Origin: Arthrobacter zhaoxinii
Lineage (GTDB): Bacteria; Actinomycetota; Actinomycetes; Actinomycetales; Micrococcaceae
Length of the DNA: 64,000 nt
Direction: 5' to 3'
Assembly: GCF_025244925.1 (NCBI RefSeq)
Contig: NZ_CP104275.1
Span: 62,001 to 126,000 of the forward strand
Below are positions 32,021 through 40,880 of this stretch, in pieces. Below the pieces are notes generated by a model, which did not search any database, was not told the DNA's origin, and saw only the letters and a list, made by a program, of their open reading frames with translations. Numbering within the stretch: position 1 is the first letter of the stretch; every line of letters starts with the position of its first letter. A program made the translations under genes and the position numbers.

Positions 32021-32635
32021 GTGACGGATTTCGATGACGACCTATTGACCCGCGCCGCAGCAGCGGATTCACCGGTGGATCAGCCAAGGATTGAACGTGC
32101 GGTCCGGGAGATCCTCCTCGCTATCGGGGAGGACCCGGACCGTGACGGTTTAAAGGAAACCCCCGGCCGGGTGGCCAAGTCCTACACGGAGATCTTTGCC
32201 GGGTTGCACCAGAGCCCCTCGGACCTGCTGGCCACCACCTTCGACTTGGACCACGAGGAAATGGTCCTGGTGAAGGACATTCCCTTCTACTCCACCTGCG
32301 AACACCATCTGGTGCCGTTCCACGGCAGCGCGCACATTGGCTACATCCCCTCCCACGAGGGGAAGGTAACCGGCCTGTCGAAGCTCGCCCGGCTGGTGGA
32401 CGTCTACGCCCGCAGGCCCCAGGTGCAGGAACGGCTGACCACGCAGATCGTGGACGCCCTGATGACGAATCTTTCCCCCCGCGGTGCCATAGTTGTAATT
32501 GAATGCGAGCACCTGTGCATGTCGATGCGCGGGGTCCGCAAGCCGGGCGCCAAGACCGTGACCTCGGCGGTCCGCGGCCAGCTACGCGAGACCGCGACCC
32601 GCGCAGAAGCAATGAGCCTGATACTCGGACGATAG
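32021..32635 (+). CDS. folE: GTP cyclohydrolase I
   Basis: The 204-residue enzyme converts GTP to dihydroneopterin triphosphate, the first step of folate synthesis. Zinc and active-site residues are visible in [12 protein letters not shown] and [11 protein letters not shown], with the [20 protein letters not shown] segment between. The start is GTG, six bases after a TAGGAT box. folP follows after seven bases, then folB and folK, so the four genes make one folate operon in the usual actinobacterial order. Confidence 0.96.
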   Translation: MTDFDDDLLTRAAAADSPVDQPRIERAVREILLAIGEDPDRDGLKETPGRVAKSYTEIFAGLHQSPSDLLATTFDLDHEEMVLVKDIPFYSTCEHHLVPFHGSAHIGYIPSHEGKVTGLSKLARLVDVYARRPQVQERLTTQIVDALMTNLSPRGAIVVIECEHLCMSMRGVRKPGAKTVTSAVRGQLRETATRAEAMSLILGR

Positions 32636-32642
32636 GACCACC

Positions 32643-33548
32643 ATGGATTCACTCGCTGCCGCACCCGGCACCGGACCGGCAACGTCACCGCTTCCGGTGG
32701 TGCGCCCGTCCCGCAGGGCACGCAGGCTCTCCGACCTTCCCGCCGACCGCACCCTGGTTATGGGCGTCCTCAACGTCACGCCCGATTCCTTCAGCGACGG
32801 CGGGCAGTTCGCAGACACCGATGCGGCTATCCGCGCGGGCCTGAAGATGCACTACGAAGGTGCGGACATCATCGACGTCGGCGGCGAGTCCACGCGGCCC
32901 GACTCCGTGCGGATCTCCCCGGAGGAGGAACAGGCACGGGTCCTGCCCGTGGTTGAGGCGATGGTCCGCGCCGGCGCCCTGGTCAGCATTGACACCATGA
33001 ACGCAGCCACGGCGGAAAAGGCCATTGCCGCCGGCGCCGCGGTCATCAACGACGTCTCCGGCACGGAAACCGATCCGGACATGCCCGGCCTCGTTGCACG
33101 TACGGGCGTCTCCTACATCCTGATGCACAGCCGCGGCAACGTCCGCAGCAATGACCCCAATGCCAGCTACGCCGACGTCGTCGAAGAAGTGGCCGCGGAA
33201 CTGGTGAAGATCCGCGACCGGTTCTACGCTGCCGGCGTCGCCCCGGAACAGATCATCCTTGATCCGGGGCTGGGCTTCTCCAAGGATGCCGAACAGAACT
33301 GGGAGCTGCTGCGCGGACTCGACCGCCTCGGCGCCCTGGGCCACCGCGTGCTTGTCGGGGCATCCCGCAAGCGCTTCCTCGGATCCCTCCTCACCAGCTA
33401 CGGGAAGGCGGCCCAGCCGCTGGAACGGGACAACGCAACCGCCGCCGTGTCCGCACTGGCGGCAGCGGCCGGCGTCTGGGCGGTCCGCGTGCACAACGTC
33501 CCGGCCAGCCTCGATGCCGTCAAAGTCACCGCAGCCTGGAAAGGGTAG
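32643..33548 (+). CDS. folP: Dihydropteroate synthase
   Basis: The 301-residue TIM-barrel enzyme joins p-aminobenzoate to dihydropterin pyrophosphate and is the sulfonamide target. Motifs are MGVLNVTPDSFSDGG, DVGGESTRPDSVRI, ILDPGLGFSKDAEQN and VGASRKRFLG. About 35 extra residues precede the barrel. The ATG lies seven bases after the folE stop with a nearby GGA-type ribosome site. Confidence 0.95.
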   Translation: MDSLAAAPGTGPATSPLPVVRPSRRARRLSDLPADRTLVMGVLNVTPDSFSDGGQFADTDAAIRAGLKMHYEGADIIDVGGESTRPDSVRISPEEEQARVLPVVEAMVRAGALVSIDTMNAATAEKAIAAGAAVINDVSGTETDPDMPGLVARTGVSYILMHSRGNVRSNDPNASYADVVEEVAAELVKIRDRFYAAGVAPEQIILDPGLGFSKDAEQNWELLRGLDRLGALGHRVLVGASRKRFLGSLLTSYGKAAQPLERDNATAAVSALAAAAGVWAVRVHNVPASLDAVKVTAAWKG

Positions 33549-33552
33549 GCAG

Positions 33553-33963
33553 ATGCTGAGTTCCTTGGTTTCCGGCACAGCCCCCGGCGGGGCAGCGCAG
33601 CGGGACCGGATCACCCTGACCGGCATCACTGCCACGGGTTTCCACGGCGTTTTCCCCGAGGAACGCCGGGACGGCCAGCCCTTCATCGTGGACCTGGTCC
33701 TCTACACCGATCTGGGCCCGGCGGCGGCCACGGATGACCTGACACTGACCGCGCATTACGGCGAAGTGGCCGAGCAGGTGGTGCAGGTCATCACCGGCGA
33801 ACCGCTGAACCTTATCGAAGCGCTGGCGGGCCGGATTGCCGACGCCGTCCTGGCCGGCTTTTCCGTCCTGGGCGCCGTGGAGGTCACGGTGCACAAGCCG
33901 AAAGCGCCGATCACGGTGGAATTCGGCGACGTAGCAGTCACCATCCACCGGGAGCGTGCATGA
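33553..33963 (+). CDS. folB: Dihydroneopterin aldolase
   Basis: The 136-residue protein cleaves dihydroneopterin to 6-hydroxymethyl-dihydropterin and glycolaldehyde. Family sequence includes ITLTGITATGFHGVFPEERR (catalytic and substrate residues), the Glu-containing NLIEALAGRIAD and HKPKAPI near the end. The start at 33553 leaves about 18 non-conserved residues; an internal start is possible. Its TGA overlaps the folK ATG. Confidence 0.93.
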   Translation: MLSSLVSGTAPGGAAQRDRITLTGITATGFHGVFPEERRDGQPFIVDLVLYTDLGPAAATDDLTLTAHYGEVAEQVVQVITGEPLNLIEALAGRIADAVLAGFSVLGAVEVTVHKPKAPITVEFGDVAVTIHRERA

Positions 33964-34451
33964 GCGCCGTGCATTCCATCCTTGCCCTCGGGAGCAACCT
34001 GGGCGAAAGCCGGGACACCCTCTCCACGGCGGTAGCTGACCTGGCCGACCATCCGCAGGTGCGGCTGAGCGCGGTTTCCCCCGTGGTCCGCACCCGTCCG
34101 GTCGGCGGACCCGAGCAGCCCGACTACCTTAACCTGGTGGTGGCGATCGAAACCGACCTGGAACCGCACGCCCTGCTGGCGCACTGCCAGGCAGTCGAAG
34201 CCCGGCACCACCGCGAACGCATTGTCCGCTGGGGGCCGCGGACCCTCGACGTCGACATCATCACCTACGGCGATCTGCGCCTGGACGATGAGGACCTCAC
34301 CATTCCGCACCCCCGTGCAGCGGAACGGGCGTTCGTCCTGCAGCCCTGGGCCTGGATGGAACCGGACGCGCGCCTGGGTTCGGAGCCCGTGGCCGACCTC
34401 GCTGCCCGCGCCGAGGACCTTCCCGGACTCGAAGTCTTCGAAGGAGAATGA
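33960..34451 (+). CDS. folK: 2-amino-4-hydroxy-6-hydroxymethyldihydropteridine pyrophosphokinase
   Basis: The 163-residue enzyme transfers pyrophosphate from ATP to 6-hydroxymethyl-dihydropterin, making the FolP substrate. It begins with SILALGSNLGESRDTL and carries the pterin/ATP signature RWGPRTLDVDIITYGD followed by IPHPRAAERAFVLQP. It is coupled to folB by ATGA. The following DUF3180 gene starts five bases after its stop. Confidence 0.95.
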   Translation: MSAVHSILALGSNLGESRDTLSTAVADLADHPQVRLSAVSPVVRTRPVGGPEQPDYLNLVVAIETDLEPHALLAHCQAVEARHHRERIVRWGPRTLDVDIITYGDLRLDDEDLTIPHPRAAERAFVLQPWAWMEPDARLGSEPVADLAARAEDLPGLEVFEGE

Positions 34452-34455
34452 GGCC

Positions 34456-34956
34456 GTGAGCACCATCCGCTATCGGTGGCTGGCCGTCATCGGCCTCGCC
34501 GCCGGACTGGTGGGCTGGGCCGCAAACTCGTTCCTGACGGCAAACGGCTACCCCGCACCCGTGCTGAGCCCCGTGGCGCTGGTGGCCATCATCCTGGTGA
34601 CCGGTGCAACCCTCTTCCTCGGACTGCGGGTGCGCAGCTGGCGCAACGGCCGGCGGGACCGGGAGCTGGACCCCATCGCCGCCGCCCGCACCGTCGTCCT
34701 GGCACAGGCCCTCGCCTACGCCGGTGCCCTGCTGCTCGGCTGGCATGCCGCCGTCTTCCTCACCCAGCTGCCCCTGTGGTCGCTGCGCCCCGGCCATCCG
34801 GCCACCTGGTCCTCCCTGGCCGTCAGTGCCGGCGGAATACTGATGATTGCCGCGGGACTCACCGTGGAGCGGTTCTGTAAACTGCCGCCCGAGGACAAGG
34901 ACGGCACCGGGCCCGGCTCGGGAGACGGAGCCGGGGATGGAGGAGAATATGCCTAG
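34456..34956 (+). CDS. DUF3180 membrane protein
   Basis: The 166-residue protein has four predicted transmembrane helices (near residues 7-25, 36-55, 75-97 and 112-133) with an Arg-rich loop after the second. It matches the actinobacterial DUF3180 family that regularly follows folK (M. tuberculosis Rv3605c). The function is unknown. The GTG start is preceded by AAGGAG. The C-terminal tail is Gly/Asp-rich and its last eight bases overlap the next gene. Confidence 0.82.
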   Translation: MSTIRYRWLAVIGLAAGLVGWAANSFLTANGYPAPVLSPVALVAIILVTGATLFLGLRVRSWRNGRRDRELDPIAAARTVVLAQALAYAGALLLGWHAAVFLTQLPLWSLRPGHPATWSSLAVSAGGILMIAAGLTVERFCKLPPEDKDGTGPGSGDGAGDGGEYA

Positions 34957-35461
34957 CGAGGCAGTCGACCCGGCAGAAGTGCAGTGGCAGCGCGTCTCCC
35001 CGAAGTACCTGAGGCTGCGCCTGCTGAGCTGGGGCATCGAAACAGTCATCACGCTGCTGATCACCGGCCTTCCGCTGGTCCTGCGCCTCACCGGAATCTG
35101 GCCCGGGTATCCGGCCTGGCTGGCCTGGGGGCTGCCGGTCTTCTTTGCCGTGACCCTGCTGTGGCGCGGGCTGCTGCTTCCCCGGCAGGTCCGGGCCATC
35201 AGATATGCCGAGCGCAACGAGGACCTGCTGCTTCGCCGGGGCATCTTCTTCCAGCGCACCCTCGTGGTCCCCTACGGCCGAATGCAGTACGTGGACGTCG
35301 CGGTAGGCCCACTGGAACGGGCTTTCGGGCTGTGCACCCTGAAACTTCATACCGCCGCCCCCGGCACCAACGCAGGCATCGCCGGACTGCCGAGCGACGA
35401 GGGTGCCCGCCTGCGGGAGCACTTGTCCGCACGCGGCGAAGCGCAGCTGGCCGGACTGTGA
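34949..35461 (+). CDS. Bacterial PH-domain membrane protein (YdbS-like)
   Basis: The 170-residue protein has two hydrophobic helices (about residues 27-47 and 53-72) followed by one bPH2 domain: LLLRRGIFFQRTLVVPYGRM then VDVAVGPLERAFGLCTLKLH. This is the YdbS architecture. The ATG at 34949 is chosen because GGAGGAG lies just upstream. It overlaps DUF3180 by eight bases and the next gene by GTGA, so it is tightly coupled to the larger partner. In Bacillus a YdbS/YdbT pair has been linked to bacteriocin resistance; a role here is inference. Confidence 0.87.
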   Translation: MPSEAVDPAEVQWQRVSPKYLRLRLLSWGIETVITLLITGLPLVLRLTGIWPGYPAWLAWGLPVFFAVTLLWRGLLLPRQVRAIRYAERNEDLLLRRGIFFQRTLVVPYGRMQYVDVAVGPLERAFGLCTLKLHTAAPGTNAGIAGLPSDEGARLREHLSARGEAQLAGL

Positions 35462-37158
35462 CCGCCGGCGCCCCCCGGGGTCCGGGAGAGGAACCCGAAA
35501 CCGCCGGCCCGGATCCGGCAGCAAAGACCGAACCCGAATGGAAACGGGTGCATCCGGTCTCTCCGCTGGTCCGCGGCTGGATAGCCCTGGCGGCCCTCGC
35601 CTATTTTGTCGGCAGGGACCAGGTGGAATCGGGGTTCGCCGGCGGCGGCATGGACCTCCCGGCAGGCTCCGCACTCTACTGGACCCTCCTGGCTCTGGGG
35701 ATGGCCCTGCTGGTTATTGCCGGCGCCTTTTTCCTGTCCTGGTGGTTTACCCGTTACCAGCTCACCCATGACCATATCCGGGTGCATTCAGGCGTGGTGG
35801 TCCGCCGGCAGCGCCAGGCCCGGCTGGACCGGGTGCAGGCCATCGACATTGTTCAACCCCTGCTTGCCCGGATCTTCGGGCTGGCGGAACTGCGCTTCGA
35901 AGTGGCCGACGCCGGCGAGTCGGCGGTGCGCCTGGCCTTCCTCCGGCTGCGCGACGCACAGCAGCTGCGCGCGCAGATCCTCGAGGACGCCTCCGGCGCC
36001 CAGGACACGCACTCCGGCGGCGACGGCGACGGCGACGCCGGCGACGCGACCGTGCCGGGCGAACAGCAGGTGCTGGCACTGTCGCCCGGACGGGTGATCG
36101 CTTCCGTCCTGTTGTCCGGAACCACCGTCCTCCTGGTGCTGGCAGTGGCCGGCGTGATTGCCCTGACGGCGCTCACCGGTGAGGCCGCCTCCATCGCCGC
36201 CATGGTGCCCATCATCTTTGGATTCGGCAGTGCGTACTGGAACCTGTTCAGTTCCGGCTTCAACTTCCGTGCCTCCGTGTCGCGGGAGGGGATCCGGCTC
36301 CGCTCCGGGCTGCTGGACACCCGTGCCTCCACCGTGCCGCCGGGCCGGATCCAGGCACTGGTCGTCCGGCAGTCACCCCTGTGGCGGATCCCAGGGTGGT
36401 ATTCGATTTCCGTGAACGTTGCCGGATACGGCGCCGGCTCCGACAGTGCGTCCTCCGCCCGCACCCGGCTGCTGCCCGCCGGAACATCGGAGGAGGTCCT
36501 CCGGATGCTGGCACTGGTCCTGCCGGATGCCGGAACCGCGGACCCGGTGGGGGTGTTCACCGCCGGGATGGATGGGACCGGCCCGGCCGCGGGCTTCACA
36601 ATTACACCGCGGCGGGCGCGCTGGCGCGCCCCGCTGGCCTGGCGGCGGAACGGTTTCCTGGTCACGGACAGCGCGCTCCTCGCCCGGCACGGATACCTGT
36701 GGCGGTCGCTTCAGGTGGTTCCGCACAGCAGGACCCAGTCCCTCGCCCTGGAACAGGGGCCGCTGCAGCGGCTGCAGCGGCTGGCGGATCTGGTCCTGCA
36801 CTCCACGCCCGGACCGGTTTCCCCCCGCGTCGTGGAAATCGATGCAGACACCGCCCGGCAACTGCTCGACGACCAGGCGCTGCGGGCACGGACCGCCCGT
36901 CGCCGCGACCTCCCGGAACAGTGGCTGCGCGGGACCGGGCCTTCCGGAGCCAAGTCCGCACCTTTCCCTGCACCGCCGCAATCCCAGGCGCCGCTGCCCG
37001 CGCCGGTTTCCCCGCCGCCCGGCTCGGTTCTCCCACCGCCCGGCTCGGTTCTCCCACCACCCGGCTCGGTTCTCCCACCGCCCGGCCCGGTTTTCCCACC
37101 ACCCACCCCAGTTTCCCCACCCGTCTCCAAGGAGGAGCCTCCCCATGAACACCGCTGA
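35458..37158 (+). CDS. Large PH-domain membrane protein with three bPH2 repeats (YdbT-like) and proline repeat tail
   Basis: The 566-residue protein alternates pairs of membrane helices with three bPH2 domains: from about residue 96 (RYQLTHDHIRVHSGVVVRRQ), from about 265 (REGIRLRSGLLDTRASTVPP) and from about 397 (RNGFLVTDSALLARHGYLWR). Each has the conserved core RxQxxxLxQxPLxRLxG-like segment. The C terminus ends in six near-identical seven-residue units of the PPPGSVL type. The GTG start overlaps the YdbS-like stop. The last 14 bases overlap the DUF2520 gene. Its function is unknown and probably concerns the envelope. Confidence 0.87.
   Translation: MTAGAPRGPGEEPETAGPDPAAKTEPEWKRVHPVSPLVRGWIALAALAYFVGRDQVESGFAGGGMDLPAGSALYWTLLALGMALLVIAGAFFLSWWFTRYQLTHDHIRVHSGVVVRRQRQARLDRVQAIDIVQPLLARIFGLAELRFEVADAGESAVRLAFLRLRDAQQLRAQILEDASGAQDTHSGGDGDGDAGDATVPGEQQVLALSPGRVIASVLLSGTTVLLVLAVAGVIALTALTGEAASIAAMVPIIFGFGSAYWNLFSSGFNFRASVSREGIRLRSGLLDTRASTVPPGRIQALVVRQSPLWRIPGWYSISVNVAGYGAGSDSASSARTRLLPAGTSEEVLRMLALVLPDAGTADPVGVFTAGMDGTGPAAGFTITPRRARWRAPLAWRRNGFLVTDSALLARHGYLWRSLQVVPHSRTQSLALEQGPLQRLQRLADLVLHSTPGPVSPRVVEIDADTARQLLDDQALRARTARRRDLPEQWLRGTGPSGAKSAPFPAPPQSQAPLPAPVSPPPGSVLPPPGSVLPPPGSVLPPPGPVFPPPTPVSPPVSKEEPPHEHR
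37004..37127 (+). repeat. 21-bp in-frame tandem repeat encoding a proline-rich tail
   Basis: About six copies of a 21-base unit of the type CGGTTCTCCCACCGCCCGGCT run end to end. Copies 2-4 differ at only one or two positions; the outer copies have diverged. Each unit encodes seven residues (GSVLPPP), so gain or loss of copies keeps the frame. Confidence 0.9.
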
Positions 37159-38068
37159 GTCTGCCAGCGTCGAAGAACGCCGCCGCCGCGGCCGCCTGGG
37201 GGTCGGCGTCATTGGTGCGGGCCGGGTCGGCGCCGTCCTGGGTGCTGCCCTGCGCGCGGCCGAACACGCCGTCGTCGGAGTGTCCGCGGTGTCCGACGCC
37301 AGCCGCGAACGGGCCGAAAACCTCCTTCCCGGAGTTCCGATCCTTGAGATCCCCGACATTGTGGAGCGTTCCGAACTGGTCCTGCTCGCCGTCCCGGATG
37401 ATGCCCTGGAACCGCTGGTCTCCGGACTGGCCAAGACGGGTGCCTGGCAGGCCGGCCAGCTCGTGGCTCACACCTCCGGACGGTTCGGCACCGAGGTCCT
37501 CGCCCCGGCCCGGGCCGCGGGTGCCATTCCGCTGGCACTGCACCCGGCCATGACCTTCACCGGGATGAGCCTGGACCTGACCCGGCTGGCGGACTGCTCC
37601 TTCGGCATCAGCGCCCCCGCCGCCGTCCTGCCGATCGCCCAGGCGCTCGTGGTGGAAATGGGTGCCGAACCGGTGGTCATCGACGAAGCGGACCGGGTGC
37701 TCTACCACGCAGCCCTCGCCCACGCCTCCAACCACCTGGTCACGCTCGCCTCCCAGTCGACGCAGCTGCTGGCGGGCCTCGGCGTCGAACATCCGGACCG
37801 CCTCCTGGGCCCGCTCATGCGGGCGTCGCTGGAAAACGCGCTTGCCTCCGGCGAAGGGGCCCTCACCGGACCGGTGGCCCGCGGCGACGTCGGCACCGTC
37901 TCCGCCCATACCCGTGTGCTTGCCGAAGCCGGGACCGAAGACCTCCGCGCTGCCTACGCTGCGCTGTCGGCCGCCACGGCCTCCCGCGCGGTGGACCGCG
38001 GACTGCTCACCCCGCAGCAGGGCGACGCCATCCTGGCCGCGCTGCGGCCGGATCCCGAAAACCCCTGA
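37145..38068 (+). CDS. Rossmann-like/DUF2520 domain protein
   Basis: The 307-residue protein starts with a Rossmann fold (GVGVIGAGRVGAVLGAALR) and then a DUF2520 domain with ALHPAMTFTG and a helical C terminus resembling ketopantoate reductase-like dehydrogenases (YHAALAHASNHLVTL). It directly precedes panC, as Rv3603c does in M. tuberculosis, which suggests a redox role linked to pantothenate, possibly ketopantoate reduction; this is unproven. The ATG has GGAGGAG seven bases upstream, inside the previous gene. Confidence 0.85.
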   Translation: MNTAESASVEERRRRGRLGVGVIGAGRVGAVLGAALRAAEHAVVGVSAVSDASRERAENLLPGVPILEIPDIVERSELVLLAVPDDALEPLVSGLAKTGAWQAGQLVAHTSGRFGTEVLAPARAAGAIPLALHPAMTFTGMSLDLTRLADCSFGISAPAAVLPIAQALVVEMGAEPVVIDEADRVLYHAALAHASNHLVTLASQSTQLLAGLGVEHPDRLLGPLMRASLENALASGEGALTGPVARGDVGTVSAHTRVLAEAGTEDLRAAYAALSAATASRAVDRGLLTPQQGDAILAALRPDPENP

Positions 38069-38111
38069 GAACCCCGAACAACCCCGCTAAACAGATAGTA
38101 GAAGGACAGCG

Positions 38112-39011
38112 TTGAACACCCCCCGCCTCGTCACCACGGCCGCCGAACTGCGCGCCGCCACCACGGAACTGCTGCATAAAGCCGCAGCCGCCGACCCCTC
38201 CCGCGTCCCCTCCCTGGCGCTGGTCCCCACCATGGGTGCCCTGCACGAAGGGCACGCCTCCCTGATGGGCGCCGCCCGGGCGGACAACGACGTCGTCACC
38301 GCGTCGGTGTTCGTCAACCCCCTCCAGTTCGACGATCCCGCGGACCTGGAGCGGTACCCCCGCACCCTCGACGCGGACCTGGAGCTCCTGGGCCGGGCCG
38401 GAGTGGACCTGGTCTTCGCCCCGTCCGAGGAGGAAATGTACCCTGGCGGTGCTCCGCTGGTGCGCCTGAGCGCCGGCACCATGGGCACCCGGTGGGAGGG
38501 CGCCGTCCGGCCGGGACACTTCGACGGGGTACTCACCGTGGTCGCCAAGCTTTTCCACCTCGCGGCCCCGCCGGTGCCTGCACGCTTCCGGGCCTACTTC
38601 GGGCAGAAGGACGCCCAGCAGGTGGCCCTCATCCGGCGCATGGTTGCCGACCTCAACTTCGACGTCGAGGTCACCGGTGTGCCGATTGTCCGTGCAGCGG
38701 ACGGACTCGCCGAATCCAGCCGGAACCGTTTCCTCGACGCCGGCCAGCGGCAGGCGGCACTCGTGCTGTCCCGGGCGCTGCACCTGTTGAAGGAACGCGC
38801 TGCGGCGGGCCAACCGCTGGACCTGCCCGCCGCCGTCGAACTTGTTTCCGCGCAGCCAGGTGTGGAACTGGATTATTTCGAGGTGGTGGACCCGCAGACC
38901 CTCGAACCGCTTCCCGCACCTGCCGGCGAACCGCTGGCCGGAACGGCGCTGGCACTGCTCGCCGCACGGGTGGGTCCGGTCCGCCTGATCGACAACGCCC
39001 TGCTGCCGTAG
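38112..39011 (+). CDS. panC: Pantothenate synthetase
   Basis: The 299-residue ligase joins pantoate and beta-alanine using ATP. The nucleotide-binding motif [14 protein letters not shown], the [20 protein letters not shown] segment, FGQKDAQQ and SSRNRFLD are all present. The start is a TTG, supported by AAGGA five bases upstream and the conserved N terminus. panD and coaX, which follow panC in M. tuberculosis, are absent here. Confidence 0.95.
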   Translation: MNTPRLVTTAAELRAATTELLHKAAAADPSRVPSLALVPTMGALHEGHASLMGAARADNDVVTASVFVNPLQFDDPADLERYPRTLDADLELLGRAGVDLVFAPSEEEMYPGGAPLVRLSAGTMGTRWEGAVRPGHFDGVLTVVAKLFHLAAPPVPARFRAYFGQKDAQQVALIRRMVADLNFDVEVTGVPIVRAADGLAESSRNRFLDAGQRQAALVLSRALHLLKERAAAGQPLDLPAAVELVSAQPGVELDYFEVVDPQTLEPLPAPAGEPLAGTALALLAARVGPVRLIDNALLP

Positions 39012-39020
39012 CGAAAGTAC

Positions 39021-39064
39021 CTGCGCTCCCTGCGTCCTGTGGGCAGGGTGCATGGAGCGCAGGA
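39021..39064 (+). terminator. Stem-loop after panC
   Basis: CCTGCGCTCC (39021-39030) pairs perfectly with 39055-39064, and a nested CCCTG/CAGGG stem extends it. No T run follows, so it may be a weak terminator or part of a lysS upstream structure. Confidence 0.5.
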
Positions 39065-39101
39065 ACCGGGAGCGGCGCTTTGCTCTGTAAACTTAACAAC
39101 C

Positions 39102-40604
39102 GTGACCACATCTAACCCCGTTCCCGAAGCCGCAGACACCTCCGAACAAATGCGCATCCGTGCCGAGAAGCGTGCGCGGCTGATTGACCGCGGGGACGAG
39201 GCCTACCCGGTAGGGGTGGAACGCACCGCCTCGCTGAAGGAAGTCCGCGAGAAATTCGGCCACCTGCAGGCCGACGAAGCCAGCGGCGAGACCGTCGGCG
39301 TGACCGGCCGCGTGGTGTTCATCCGCAACACCGGAAAGCTTTGCTTCGCCACGCTGCAGGAAGGCAACGGAACCCGGCTGCAGGCGATGCTCAGCCTCGC
39401 CGTCGTCGGCGAGGAATCCCTCGCGGACTGGAAATCCCTCGTGGACCTGGGCGACATTGTCTTCATCCGCGGCGAGGTCATCTCTTCCCGCCGAGGTGAA
39501 CTCTCCGTGATGGCCCAGTCCTGGTCCATGGCGTCCAAGGCCCTGCGGCCGCTGCCGGTGCTGCACGCCGGACTGAGCGAGGAAACCCGTGTCCGCCAGC
39601 GCTACGTGGACCTGATGGTGCGCGACGAAGCCCGCGACATGGTCTACAAGCGTGCGGCAGTCATCCGCGGGGTCCGCGACACCCTGCACGGCCACGGCTA
39701 CGTGGAGGTGGAAACCCCCATGCTGCAGCTGGTGCACGGCGGTGCCGCGGCCCGTCCGTTCGAAACGCACCTGAATGCCTTCGACCAGAAGATGACCCTG
39801 CGCATCGCCACCGAGCTGTACCTCAAGCGGGCGGTAGTGGGTGGAATCGAGCGGGTCTTCGAGATCGGCCGCATTTTCCGCAACGAGGGTGTGGATTCCA
39901 CGCATTCTCCCGAATTCACCACGCTGGAATGCTACGAGGCCTACGCGGACCAGTTTGTAATGGCCGAGCGGATGAAGGAAATCATCCTGCACTGCGCTGA
40001 CCTCATGGGCAGCCGGAAGATTGAAACCGCCGCCGGCACCATTGACCTCGACGGCGAGTGGCGCTGGCTGAGCGTGTACCCCGGCCTGTCCGAGGCAGTC
40101 GGTACGGAGATCACCCCCGAAACCGACGCCTCAGCGCTCCGGGAGATTGCAGAAAAGCACGGCGTGAAGGTGGACCCGAAGTGGGACGCGGAAAAGCTTG
40201 TGATTGAGCTGTTCGGCGAAATTGTGGAGCCGACGCTGCTGCAGCCCACCTTTGTCTACGACTATCCGCCCTCGGCGCAGCCGCTCGCCCGCCCGAACCG
40301 CGAGGATCCCCGCCTGATTGAAGCCTGGGACCTCATTATCGGCGGCATGGAACGCGGCACGGCCTTCTCGGAGCTGATTGACCCGGTCATCCAGCGTGAA
40401 CGCCTCACCGAGCAGTCCCTTCTGGCCGCCGGCGGCGATGACGAGGCCATGGCCCTGGACGAGGACTTCCTTCGGGCGCTGGAATACGGCGCCCCTCCCA
40501 TGGGTGGCATCGGCCTCGGAATTGACCGCCTTGTGATGCTTTTCACGAATACAGGAATCAGGGAAACAATTCTGTTTCCCCTCCTAAAGCCGGAAATGGG
40601 TTAA
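39102..40604 (+). CDS. lysS: Lysine--tRNA ligase (class II)
   Basis: The 500-residue enzyme charges tRNA-Lys. It has the N-terminal OB-fold anticodon domain (GVTGRVVFIRNTGKLCFATL) and a class II core with motif 1 VETPMLQLVHGGAAARPF, motif 2 FEIGRIFRNEGVDSTHSPEF and motif 3 GIGLGIDRLVMLFTNT. The GTG at 39102 is the best start: upstream codons lack family sequence, and TAAACT lies eight bases ahead, compatible with a very short or absent leader. lsr2 and clpC follow. Confidence 0.96.
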   Translation: MTTSNPVPEAADTSEQMRIRAEKRARLIDRGDEAYPVGVERTASLKEVREKFGHLQADEASGETVGVTGRVVFIRNTGKLCFATLQEGNGTRLQAMLSLAVVGEESLADWKSLVDLGDIVFIRGEVISSRRGELSVMAQSWSMASKALRPLPVLHAGLSEETRVRQRYVDLMVRDEARDMVYKRAAVIRGVRDTLHGHGYVEVETPMLQLVHGGAAARPFETHLNAFDQKMTLRIATELYLKRAVVGGIERVFEIGRIFRNEGVDSTHSPEFTTLECYEAYADQFVMAERMKEIILHCADLMGSRKIETAAGTIDLDGEWRWLSVYPGLSEAVGTEITPETDASALREIAEKHGVKVDPKWDAEKLVIELFGEIVEPTLLQPTFVYDYPPSAQPLARPNREDPRLIEAWDLIIGGMERGTAFSELIDPVIQRERLTEQSLLAAGGDDEAMALDEDFLRALEYGAPPMGGIGLGIDRLVMLFTNTGIRETILFPLLKPEMG

Positions 40605-40606
40605 CC

Positions 40607-40789
40607 ATGGAATATGTAGAAGTCCTCCTGCCGTCAGTTTGTGTTGCAGCTCTCTTTTATTTCGTGATGCGGGCCCTGCTTAACTCGGATCGGTCGGAAC
40701 GGCAGGCACTGGCTGAGGCCGAGAGGGAAGCTGACCAGAGTGTAGCCCATGAAGCTTTGAAAAAACCGGGTGAAGAAGACAATAAATAG
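40607..40789 (+). CDS. Small single-span membrane protein, unknown function
   Basis: The 60-residue protein has one N-terminal transmembrane helix (LLPSVCVAALFYFVMRALL) and a charged, mostly acidic helical tail. It begins two bases after the lysS stop and is presumably cotranscribed with it. No family is recognised. Position between lysS and lsr2, a clean start and realistic composition support a real gene. Confidence 0.7.
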   Translation: MEYVEVLLPSVCVAALFYFVMRALLNSDRSERQALAEAEREADQSVAHEALKKPGEEDNK

Positions 40790-40798
40790 CCAAGTACT

Positions 40799-40849
40799 TT
40801 GACGGGGCTTTACTAATTGCGCCATACTCTAAGTGGTCTCATAATTAGT
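40799..40849 (+). promoter_or_regulatory. AT-rich lsr2 promoter region with inverted repeat
   Basis: TTGACG (40799-40804) lies 18 bases before CATACT. An inverted repeat ACTAATT (40812-40818) and AATTAGT (40843-40849) brackets the start region. The whole 90-base spacer is far richer in A and T than its surroundings. Confidence 0.5.
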
Positions 40850-40880
40850 CTTCCCATATTTAGCTGCTTAGGAGCCTGTC

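Noticed and set aside
37004..37127. Tandem repeat considered as CRISPR or mobile-element repeat
   Set aside because: Units are contiguous with no spacers, lie inside a coding frame and are a multiple of three; it is a coding minisatellite.
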